The position numbers and the translations under genes were made by a program. The notes beneath the pieces are model-generated. The model had not been told where the DNA came from. It worked only from the letters and a program-made list of their open reading frames with translations, and made no database searches. A DNA stretch of 21,196 nt from Bacteroidia bacterium (lineage in GTDB: Bacteria > Bacteroidota > Bacteroidia > Bacteroidales > Azobacteroidaceae), in NCBI GenBank assembly GCA_025996895.1, contig BNTW01000049.1, positions 1 to 21,196 of the forward strand, in the 5' to 3' direction. Every line of letters begins with the position of its first letter. Within the stretch, counting starts at the first letter, position 1. This document shows positions 1 to 6,600 of this stretch, in pieces.

Positions 1-166
1 GAAAATTCTCTATGGAAAGTATTATGAAACGCCTCTTATATTTCACGAGGCTATCCGCGAGTTTTTTGATACGGTCTGCATAAAATATGAATCGGAATTG
101 AAAAATTTATTGACTCTGAAGTTCCAACTTTTTGATAAGTTCAATGCACAAAAGCTTGCCGCGTAA
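1..166 (+). CDS. IS630-like transposase, C-terminal fragment (cut by window edge)
   Basis: The frame starting at base 2 is open from the window edge to a TAA at 164-166 and encodes about 54 residues. The pattern is LYGKYYET...F..AI.EFF......Y..EL..LLTLKFQ, which resembles the extreme C-terminus of IS630-family DDE transposases of Bacteroidetes; the catalytic part lies outside the window. The stop is followed within about 5 bases by a TA dinucleotide (170-172 region), where the sequence turns into a serine-recombinase gene on the other strand. IS630 elements insert at TA, so the right end of the element probably lies at about 168-172. The family call comes from memory of the C-terminal pattern, not a search. 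Confidence 0.7.
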   Translation, partial: KILYGKYYETPLIFHEAIREFFDTVCIKYESELKNLLTLKFQLFDKFNAQKLAA

Positions 167-575
167 AGTATAAAATTACGCCTTCGGCTTTTTTGCGTGC
201 CAATGCCTCTTTTGTGCGCTGCGAAATGAGGTTGCGCTCAATTTCGGCGGAAAGACCGAAGGCAAAGGCGAGGACTTTGCTGTTAATGTTGTTTCCGAGT
301 TCGTAATGCTCTTTTATGGTAAAAACCATTATGTCTTTTTCCATACAAGTATGCAAAATGCTCATAATCTGCATTAAATTGCGCCCCAGCCGCGACAATT
401 CCGTTACAATCAAAATGTCGCCTTTTTGCATTTTTTCCAAAAGAAAGCCGAATTTGCGTTCGGAAAGTTTTTTGGTGGCACTGATAGTTTCTTCTATCCA
501 TTCGTCAATTGGCAAAGATTTTGCTTTGGAATAATTGGTTATTTCAAAGCGTTGATTTTCGACAGTTGAGTCAGT
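141..575 (-). pseudogene. Serine recombinase (resolvase/invertase) fragment lacking both ends
   Basis: The open frame of 145 codons carries the middle of a resolvase/invertase catalytic domain: TVENQRFEI near its beginning, then LSRLGRNLMQ (the conserved LSRLGR helix), and the AEIERNLISQRTKEAL helix. The N-terminal YIRVST segment with the nucleophilic serine is absent, because a stop codon (576-578) sits just before residues TDSTVENQ. At the other end the usual EGVxLGRP linker and DNA-binding helix-turn-helix are replaced after EGVIL by unrelated residues and a stop at 141, coinciding with the edge of the IS630-like element. The gene therefore looks interrupted by that insertion and separately truncated at its 5' end. 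It cannot be an active recombinase. Confidence 0.8.
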
Positions 576-755
576 TTAAATTGGTCTAGAGGGGTCTATT
601 TGCTTCGGTTTTTCCACCAATGCCTGTTTTTTGCGCAAGCGTAAAGAGGCATTATTGCAGGCATCACTGCAAAAGCGAGTGTTTACGGTTTTCGCTTCAA
701 ATGCTTTTCCGCAATGCTCGCATATTTTCGGTAATTTCAATTTACTAACTCCCAT
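576..755 (-). pseudogene. Zinc-finger N-terminus of an excisionase-like/HTH protein, probably truncated
   Basis: ATG at 755 opens a 59-codon frame ending at TAA 576-578. It starts MGVSKLKLPKICEHCGKAFE and has a CxxC (residues 12 and 15) and a CxxxC (29 and 33), a small treble-clef-like zinc site followed by a basic stretch (LRLRKKQ). In Bacteroidetes mobile elements this kind of N-terminus normally precedes a helix-turn-helix excisionase domain; here the protein stops first. The recombinase remnant continues in the same frame directly after the stop, so a deletion probably joined two genes. A promoter-like sequence lies about 110 bases upstream. It could instead be an intact small zinc-finger protein. 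Confidence 0.5.
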
Positions 756-863
756 ATATCGGTTTTTTATATCGTTTTTTGTACTGAATAAGCGCTAATA
801 AAAATTTATAAGACTGTATTAAGCGCACATTCTCACTAAATAAGGCGCGGTACAAATCCGATA

Positions 864-892
864 CAAAGATACAATAAATATTCGATATACAA
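864..892 (-). promoter_or_regulatory. Bacteroidetes-type promoter for the zinc-finger remnant
   Basis: On the minus strand TATCTTTG (871-864) matches the TAnnTTTG -7 box. A TTG lies 18 bases upstream as the -33 element. Predicted transcription starts near 857, leaving a leader of about 100 bases to the ATG at 755. The stretch 756-921 otherwise shows only AT-rich sequence. Confidence 0.5.
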
Positions 893-921
893 GCATAAAT
901 ATCAATAAATATTTATCAACA

Positions 922-954
922 AAAAAGCGGTAACACATTGTGTTACCGCTTTTT
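922..954 (-). terminator. Rho-independent terminator of dnaK
   Basis: A perfect 15-bp stem (arms 922-936 and 940-954) with a 3-base loop lies 33 bases beyond the dnaK stop. The GC-rich core GCGGTAACAC is flanked by A and T runs on both sides, so it could work in both directions and insulate dnaK from the mobile debris. Confidence 0.9.
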
Positions 955-986
955 ATCTATTTTTGATATTTGCTTTGTGAGGGGCT

Positions 987-2960
987 TTACTTCACTTCCT
1001 CAAAATCCACATCAGTAACCTCATCCCCGCCCCCTTGCGGAGCGCCCCCACCTTGTTGTTTCTGTGTAGGATCAAAAGGCCCGCCTTTTCCGGCGAAAGG
1101 ATTGTTAGGACCGAAAGGATCGCCTGCTGCACCTGCACCACCGCCTGCTTGCGCTTGCGCATTATACATTTCCTGACTGGCTGCCTGGAAAGTACTGTTC
1201 ACTTCGGCAATACCGGCTTCGATGCCTGCAATATCCTGTGCTTTGTGCGCTTCTTTCAGTTTAGCTACTGCAGCTTCAATAGGTCCGCGTTTGTCGGCTG
1301 GAATCTTGTCGCCGATTTCTTTCAGCTGTTTTTCCGTTTGGAAAATCACGCTGTCGGCTTGATTCAGTTTGTCAATTTTTTCTTTTTCCTTGGCATCTGC
1401 TTCTGCATTGGCTGCCGCTTCGTCTTTCATCCGTTGGATTTCTGCATCGCTCAGGCCGCTGGAGGCTTCGATGCGGATGCTTTGTTCTTTCCCGGTTGCT
1501 TTGTCTTTGGCCGATACGCTTACTACACCGTTGGCATCAATATCAAATGTTACTTCGATTTGAGGTACTCCGCGCGGAGCCGGCATGATGCCGTCCAAGT
1601 GGAATTTTCCGATGGTCTTATTGTCTTTTGCCAAAGGACGTTCGCCTTGCAACACGTGGATTTCCACCGAAGGCTGATTATCGGCAGCTGTCGTAAACGT
1701 TTCGGATTTTTTGATTGGAATCGTTGAATTGGATTCAATCAATTTTGTCATCACACTACCCATCGTTTCGATACCCAAAGACAATGGAGTAACATCCAAC
1801 AATACCATGCCACCTAAGTTGCTGTCGCCGGAAAGGATAGCTCCCTGAATAGCTGCACCGATGGCTACCACTTCGTCCGGATTTACGCCTTTGGAAGGCA
1901 CTTTGCCGAAGATTTTTTCCACTTCTGCCTGAATGGCAGGAATACGGGTCGATCCGCCGACCAAAATTACCTCCTGAATATCTTTAGCCGTCAATCCGGC
2001 ATTTTTCAACGCTTTTTCGCACGGCGTAACCGTTGCACGAATTAATTTGTCTGCCAATTGTTCAAATTTCGCACGGGTCAGAGTTTTTACCAAGTGCTTC
2101 GGCATGCCATCTACCGGCATGATATACGGCAGGTTGATTTCCGTCGATGTCGAGCTCGACAGTTCGATTTTTGCTTTTTCGGCTGCTTCTTTCAGACGTT
2201 GCATGGCCATCGGATCTTTACGCAAATCAAGGCCTTCGTCCTTTTGGAATTCGTCAGCCAACCAGTCGATAATCACGTGGTCGAAGTCGTCACCACCCAA
2301 GTGCGTGTCGCCGTCGGTCGATAATACTTCAAACACACCGCCGCCCAATTCCAAAATAGAAATATCAAACGTACCGCCGCCCAAGTCATAAACGGCAATT
2401 TTCATGTCTTTGTCCGATTTATCCAATCCATAAGCCAAAGCGGCAGCCGTTGGCTCATTAATAATACGTTTCACTTTCAAGCCCGCAATTTCGCCCGCTT
2501 CGATAGTCGCCTGACGTTGCGAGTCGGAAAAATAGGCCGGAACGGTAATCACTGCTTCCGCCACTTCGCTGCCTAAATAATCTTCCGCCGTTTTCTTCAT
2601 TTTTTGAAGAATCATGGCCGAAATTTCCTGCGGAGAATACAAACGGTTGTCAATATCCACGCGAGGCGTATTGTTGTCGCCGCGAACTACCTTATAGGGC
2701 ATACGCGAGATTTCTTTTTGTACCTGATCGTAGGTTTCACCCATGAAACGTTTAATCGAAAAAATAGTTTTTGTCGGATTTGTAATTGCCTGACGTTTAG
2801 CGGGGTCGCCCACTTTACGTTCGCCGTTTCCTACAAACGCCACCACTGAAGGCGTCGTCATTTTGCCTTCGCTGTTCGGAATCACCACCGGTTTGTTGCC
2901 TTCCATTACGGCCACGCACGAGTTGGTTGTTCCTAAGTCAATTCCAATAATTTTCCCCAT
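987..2960 (-). CDS. dnaK: Chaperone protein DnaK (Hsp70)
   Basis: ATP-dependent Hsp70 chaperone acting in the cytosol with DnaJ and GrpE on unfolded proteins. The 657-residue product starts [18 protein letters not shown] (phosphate-1 loop), carries [14 protein letters not shown] (phosphate-2, about residue 190-205) and [11 protein letters not shown] (adenosine loop, about 340). The linker [15 protein letters not shown] introduces the substrate-binding domain, and a Gly/Pro/Gln-rich tail ends in [12 protein letters not shown], the EEVD-like bacterial terminus. The tail makes it a little longer than the 638-residue E. coli protein. It is monocistronic: a strong terminator lies 33 bases downstream, and neither dnaJ nor grpE is adjacent. 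The start has no Shine-Dalgarno sequence, only AT-rich leader. Confidence 0.98.
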   Translation of the reverse strand: MGKIIGIDLGTTNSCVAVMEGNKPVVIPNSEGKMTTPSVVAFVGNGERKVGDPAKRQAITNPTKTIFSIKRFMGETYDQVQKEISRMPYKVVRGDNNTPRVDIDNRLYSPQEISAMILQKMKKTAEDYLGSEVAEAVITVPAYFSDSQRQATIEAGEIAGLKVKRIINEPTAAALAYGLDKSDKDMKIAVYDLGGGTFDISILELGGGVFEVLSTDGDTHLGGDDFDHVIIDWLADEFQKDEGLDLRKDPMAMQRLKEAAEKAKIELSSSTSTEINLPYIMPVDGMPKHLVKTLTRAKFEQLADKLIRATVTPCEKALKNAGLTAKDIQEVILVGGSTRIPAIQAEVEKIFGKVPSKGVNPDEVVAIGAAIQGAILSGDSNLGGMVLLDVTPLSLGIETMGSVMTKLIESNSTIPIKKSETFTTAADNQPSVEIHVLQGERPLAKDNKTIGKFHLDGIMPAPRGVPQIEVTFDIDANGVVSVSAKDKATGKEQSIRIEASSGLSDAEIQRMKDEAAANAEADAKEKEKIDKLNQADSVIFQTEKQLKEIGDKIPADKRGPIEAAVAKLKEAHKAQDIAGIEAGIAEVNSTFQAASQEMYNAQAQAGGGAGAAGDPFGPNNPFAGKGGPFDPTQKQQGGGAPQGGGDEVTDVDFEEVK

Positions 2961-3013
2961 AATTTTAATTTATTTATTTGTTTTACTTATTCTAAATTTT
3001 CACCTATTGATTT

Positions 3014-3069
3014 AACAAATGATATGCCATTCTTTCAAAAACACAAAATATCCGACATTTTGTCAGATA
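3014..3069 (-). promoter_or_regulatory. Candidate dnaK promoter with upstream palindrome
   Basis: Upstream of dnaK is a 21-base near-palindrome at 3049-3069 (TATCCGACA-TTT-TGTCAGATA on the plus strand; 9-bp arms, one mismatch). On the minus strand it is followed by TGGCAT (3029-3024) and TTTGTT (3019-3014). The GG and the downstream G are 10 bases apart, as in -24/-12 sigma-54 promoters, although the -12 GC is GT. Alternatively TTTG-N19-TATCATTTG resembles a primary-sigma promoter with one extra base in the -7 box. Either gives a start near 3004 and a leader of about 44 bases. No CIRCE element is present. Confidence 0.4.
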
Positions 3070-3130
3070 AAGTTTCTGAAACTAATAATAATTTAAAAGG
3101 AATTTTGTTTTGAGAACTTGTTTAAACGCA

Positions 3131-3242
3131 GAAAAAGGGAATTCTCCCGAACTCCCTAATCCAATCTTTGTTAACCTTAAATCTAATACTATTATGAAAA
3201 AACCACGATACAAAAGTACAACATGAAATTGTATTTTGTCAA
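3131..3242 (-). ncRNA. Candidate small RNA between ackA and dnaK
   Basis: A minus-strand promoter with TTG (3242-3240), a 21-base spacer and TACTTTTG (3218-3211) predicts a start near 3205. The terminator at 3156-3132 follows about 50 bases later, giving a transcript of roughly 75 bases with no sizeable ORF. It contains the stretch AAGGTTAACAAAGATTGG (about 3181-3164) and the terminal hairpin. Alternatives are an internal promoter reading through to dnaK, or a plus-strand leader for the ten-codon ORF starting with ATGAAAAAA at 3194. Together with the dnaK promoter this covers the gene-free stretch 2961-3283. Confidence 0.35.
3132..3156 (-). terminator. Terminator downstream of ackA
   Basis: On the minus strand GGGAGTTC-GGGA-GAATTCCC forms an 8-bp stem (one G-U pair) with a 4-base loop, followed by TTTTT (3136-3132). 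It lies 128 bases after the ackA stop and upstream of the dnaK promoter region. It may end the pta-ackA transcript, a short RNA starting near 3205, or both. Confidence 0.65.
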
Positions 3243-3283
3243 GTTTTTTCTCGTAATTAAAGTTAAGTGATTGTTAAATGACT

Positions 3284-4477
3284 TTAATTCAGCAAATTCA
3301 ATGTATCCAAAGCAATCATTAATTCCTCGTCGGTGGGAATAAGAGTTACTTTTACCTTTGAATTTGTCGAACTTATTAGGGCTTCCTCGCCTCGTATCTG
3401 ATTCGCTTGGTCGTCGATTTCGACACCCATAAAATTCAATCCTTCGCAAACCTTTTGACGCAGTTTGATTTGATTTTCGCCTACACCGCCGGTAAAAACG
3501 ATAATATCTACACCACCCAAAGCAGCGGCATACGCGCCGATGTATTTTTTAATGCGATAGATGTACATATTGAGAGCTAATTTCGCCCGCTCGTTGCCGT
3601 CTTGAATGGCTGCGTCTATTTCCCGCATATCGGACGAAACGCCTGATGTGCCCAAAACGCCGCTATATTTATTGACAATTGTGGAAATCGCCTGCGCACC
3701 CACATTTTCTTTTTCCATGATATAGGTCAAAACGCCCGCATCGACATCACCGCTACGTGTTCCCATCAGCAAGCCTTCGACCGGTGTCATGCCCATAGAC
3801 GTATCGACCGACCGGCCGTTTTTGATAGCAGCAATTGACGCGCCGTTGCCGATGTGGCAAGTGATAATTCGCTGTTTCTCGTAGGGAACATTCAGGAATT
3901 TGCAAACCTGTTGTGATACGTAGCGGTGGCTCGTTCCGTGAAATCCATACCGGCGAATGGCGTATTTTTCGTACAACGAATACGGCAAACCATACATATA
4001 CGCATAATCGGGCATAGTTTGGTGAAAAGCCGTGTCGAAAACGCCCACTTGCGGTGTGTCGGGCATTAATTCTTTTACCGCTAAAATACCGTTTAGATTA
4101 GGCGGATTGTGTAAGGGTGCTAAATCAATACACTCGATGATTTTTTGTATTACTTCGTCATTAATAATTACACTCGAATTAAATTTTTCGCCACCATGCA
4201 CCACGCGGTGTCCCACAGCATCAATTTCGGACAGTGATTGAATACAACCATATTTTTGGCTTGTAATCACACCCAAAATATATTCGATACCCGCGCGGTG
4301 TTCCAGAATTTCACCTTCCAAAATCACTTTTTCGCCGCTGGGCAATGCCAACTTCAGAAAAGAACCGTTTAATCCTATTTTTTCAACACCTCCCTGGGCT
4401 AATGCGGTCTTTTTGTCCATGTCCAGCAACTTGTATTTGATGGACGAACTCCCGCAGTTCAAGACTAATATTTTCAT
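3284..4477 (-). CDS. ackA: Acetate kinase
   Basis: Cytosolic kinase interconverting acetyl phosphate + ADP and acetate + ATP, the ATP-yielding end of acetate fermentation. The 397 residues match the usual length of about 400. Family signatures are clear: MKILVLNCGSSSIKYKL at the N-terminus, HRVVHGG (about 91-97), DTAFHQTMP, YGFHGTSHRYV, ITCHIGNGASIAAI, DTSMGMTPVEGLLMGTRSGD, and VFTGGVGENQ near the C-terminus. It is the last gene of a compact operon after pta and a dehydrogenase-like gene, starting 6 bases after the latter's stop. A hairpin terminator lies about 130 bases downstream. Confidence 0.98.
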   Translation of the reverse strand: MKILVLNCGSSSIKYKLLDMDKKTALAQGGVEKIGLNGSFLKLALPSGEKVILEGEILEHRAGIEYILGVITSQKYGCIQSLSEIDAVGHRVVHGGEKFNSSVIINDEVIQKIIECIDLAPLHNPPNLNGILAVKELMPDTPQVGVFDTAFHQTMPDYAYMYGLPYSLYEKYAIRRYGFHGTSHRYVSQQVCKFLNVPYEKQRIITCHIGNGASIAAIKNGRSVDTSMGMTPVEGLLMGTRSGDVDAGVLTYIMEKENVGAQAISTIVNKYSGVLGTSGVSSDMREIDAAIQDGNERAKLALNMYIYRIKKYIGAYAAALGGVDIIVFTGGVGENQIKLRQKVCEGLNFMGVEIDDQANQIRGEEALISSTNSKVKVTLIPTDEELMIALDTLNLLN

Positions 4478-4483
4478 TTGATT

Positions 4484-5455
4484 TTATTTAAAAAATGGAT
4501 TGGTTCCGATAATTTTACCTTTCTCATACACAAAAAATCCTTTTTCCGTCCGCGTTCCGAGTTGTTGCGTGCGGTACAGACGCCACAGCAAAGGCGACGG
4601 CTTATATTTTTTGTCTCCATATTCGTTAAACATATCTTCCATTAAAGGCACAATTTTCTCGATACCGATCAGGTCGGCCATTTTGAAAATTCCGCTGCGC
4701 ATGCCATAAACCACTTCCGTCAACCGGTCGATGTCTTCCATAGACGACACGTTTTCCAGTACCATTTGGCAGGCCTCGTTGAGTAAAACAATCATCAGGC
4801 GCATGCTGACCAGACCGTTGCTTTCATGCACTTCGATAATGTCGTATTTTATCAGCTTGGCAAACAAAATTACTTTATTATATACCTCTTCCGAAGTATA
4901 GATACTTTTCACGACTTCCAAAATCTTGGCGTCAGTGTGGGCAATCGGAAAGTGCAAACTTACGCAACGCTCTTTATGTTTCAGGGCAGAAGCCAACTCG
5001 CTGATAATCACCGTTGTAGCATTTGTTGCGATAATCGCTTCGGGCGAAACCACTTTTTCGATTTCCTTAAACGCTTCTTTGCGCAGGTCGGTGCTTCGTT
5101 CTCCGGTTTCATTATCGTAGCGGATACACTCAATCACGAAGTCGCAATCTTTGAGGTCTCCGTAATCGGTCGAACCTTTGATGCGTCCCAAGATGGATTT
5201 TTTCTCGCCCGGCGTAAGTCCCCAATTCTCAATCCGGCTGTCCAAACCCTCGCTGATTCGCTCGAAAGCGAAATTGATACGCTCCTGATTGACTTCAATA
5301 AAAATCACTTCCAATCCCGCAGAAGACGTCAAACGGATAATATTTCGTCCGTCCCTGCCTGCCCCCACTACTCCAATCTTGGAGAAGAGGGATTTTCGTC
5401 TGTCTTTTGAAACGAGGCCAAAAGGCTCAATCGCTTCAATAATCGTCTCATCCAT
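4484..5455 (-). CDS. 3-hydroxyacyl-CoA dehydrogenase-like protein with altered active site
   Basis: The 323-residue protein has the two-domain layout of 3-hydroxyacyl/3-hydroxybutyryl-CoA dehydrogenases. It has an NAD-binding Rossmann fold with GAGRDG at 31-36 after a 25-residue N-terminal extension, and an all-helical C-terminal domain ending near GTRTEKGFFVY. Compared with family members, the His (168, in SLHFP) and Glu (180, in ILEVV) of the catalytic dyad are kept. The NTSSL motif reads NATTV, so Ser becomes Thr, and the Asn of PGFIVNR aligns with Met218 in NGLVSMR. The gene starts 1 base after the pta stop and ends 6 bases before ackA, so it is surely co-transcribed with acetate metabolism. 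It may be a dehydrogenase with a different substrate, or a CoA/NAD-sensing relative; the substrate cannot be told from sequence. Confidence 0.8.
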   Translation of the reverse strand: MDETIIEAIEPFGLVSKDRRKSLFSKIGVVGAGRDGRNIIRLTSSAGLEVIFIEVNQERINFAFERISEGLDSRIENWGLTPGEKKSILGRIKGSTDYGDLKDCDFVIECIRYDNETGERSTDLRKEAFKEIEKVVSPEAIIATNATTVIISELASALKHKERCVSLHFPIAHTDAKILEVVKSIYTSEEVYNKVILFAKLIKYDIIEVHESNGLVSMRLMIVLLNEACQMVLENVSSMEDIDRLTEVVYGMRSGIFKMADLIGIEKIVPLMEDMFNEYGDKKYKPSPLLWRLYRTQQLGTRTEKGFFVYEKGKIIGTNPFFK

Positions 5456-5456
5456 A

Positions 5457-6470
5457 TTATTTTGCTTTTTTATTTCCTATTGCCTGATTAGCGCAAATCG
5501 CCACCATTTTGTAGATATCATCGACCGAACATCCCCGCGACAAGTCGTTCACCGGCGCAGCCATTCCCTGCAAAATGGGACCAACGGCTTCCGCATTGCC
5601 CAAGCGTTGCACGAGCTTGTAAGCGATGTTTCCACATTCCAAATTGGGGAAGATCAGCACGTTGGCATTTCCCGCAACCGGACTTCCGGGGGCTTTGCTT
5701 CTGCCTACAGAAGGAACAATCGCTGCATCGGCTTGCAATTCGCCGTCAATCTGCAAATCGGGTGCCATTTCTTTGGCTATTCGAGTGGCTTCCACCACTT
5801 TATCCACTAATTCATGTTGCGCGCTTCCTTTGGTCGAAAAACTCAACATCGCCACGCGAGGCTCAATACCGACAATCGCTTGGGTCGTATGTGCCGTAGC
5901 TACAGCAATTTCCGCCAATTCTTGAGCGGTCGGATTGGGCATAACCGCACAATCGGCAAATACTAAAATTCCGTTGTCGCCGTAAGATTTATTTTGTACG
6001 AACATCAAAAACGCACCCGAAACCACACTGATACCCGGTCGGGTTTTGATGATCTGCAACGCCGGACGCAACACATTGCCGGTTGTGTTTTGCGCACCTG
6101 CAATTTCTCCGTCAGCATCGTCGTTTTTAATCATTAAGCAACCCAGATACAACGGATTTTCCGTCAGTTCGCGGGCTTGCTCAATAGTCATTCCTTTGCT
6201 TTTCCGCAAATCGGCGAGCAGTTGTGCATATTTTTCCTTTTTTGCATGGTTGAAAGGGTCGATGATCGTGGTTTTCTCTATATTTGTAAGATTATATTTT
6301 TTGGCTAATTCTTTGATTTCGGAAGGATTACCGATTAAAATAATATCCGCCACCACGTCGGCCGTCAGCTGATCGGCTGCGCGTAACGTTCGTTCTTCCG
6401 TTCCTTCGGGGAGTACGATACGCTGTTTGTTTGCTTTCGCTCTCGCGACAATGTCCTGAATTAAATCCAT
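5457..6470 (-). CDS. pta: Phosphate acetyltransferase
   Basis: Cytosolic enzyme converting acetyl-CoA + phosphate to acetyl phosphate + CoA, feeding ackA. At 337 residues it is the short form consisting only of the PTA_PTB catalytic domain, without the N-terminal regulatory DRTGG region of enterobacterial Pta. Visible family signatures are RIVLPEGTEERTLRAA near the N-terminus, GEIAGAQNTTGNVLRPALQII, FADCAVMPNPTAQELAEIA, MLSFSTKGSA, DGELQADAAIVP, SPVAGNANVLIFPNLECGNIAYKLVQR and GPILQGMAAPVNDLSRG. It is the first gene of the pta - dehydrogenase-like - ackA operon. Its promoter lies in the 130-base gap shared with the divergent CotH gene. Confidence 0.97.
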   Translation of the reverse strand: MDLIQDIVARAKANKQRIVLPEGTEERTLRAADQLTADVVADIILIGNPSEIKELAKKYNLTNIEKTTIIDPFNHAKKEKYAQLLADLRKSKGMTIEQARELTENPLYLGCLMIKNDDADGEIAGAQNTTGNVLRPALQIIKTRPGISVVSGAFLMFVQNKSYGDNGILVFADCAVMPNPTAQELAEIAVATAHTTQAIVGIEPRVAMLSFSTKGSAQHELVDKVVEATRIAKEMAPDLQIDGELQADAAIVPSVGRSKAPGSPVAGNANVLIFPNLECGNIAYKLVQRLGNAEAVGPILQGMAAPVNDLSRGCSVDDIYKMVAICANQAIGNKKAK

Positions 6471-6492
6471 AAAAGTAAAAATAAAGTTTATG

Positions 6493-6528
6493 CAAAGATA
6501 TGAAAAATTGCAATATCGAGATTACAAA
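6493..6528 (-). promoter_or_regulatory. pta operon promoter
   Basis: Minus-strand TATCTTTG (6500-6493) fits the TAnnTTTG -7 box, with TTTG at 6528-6525 as a -33 candidate, although the 24-base spacer is longer than usual. The predicted start near 6487 gives a leader of about 17 bases. Confidence 0.5.
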
Positions 6529-6560
6529 ATAGGATATTTTTAAAAATCAAAAGAATTTTA

Positions 6561-6568
6561 TACTTTTG
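6561..6568 (+). promoter_or_regulatory. CotH gene -7 promoter box
   Basis: Plus-strand TACTTTTG matches TAnnTTTG and lies 32 bases before the ATG at 6601, predicting a leader of about 26 bases. No clear -33 box is seen. The promoter is back to back with that of pta. Confidence 0.5.
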
Positions 6569-6600
6569 TAGCAAGTTAATACAATATAGAACAGATTAGA

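Noticed and set aside
1035..2849. Long plus-strand ORFs across dnaK
   Set aside because: Their products are low-complexity or Phe/Cys-rich shadows of the highly conserved DnaK frame, with no recognisable domain.
2961..3283. CIRCE element (TTAGCACTC-N9-GAGTGCTAA) upstream of dnaK
   Set aside because: No such sequence is present; only the different palindrome at 3049-3069 is seen.
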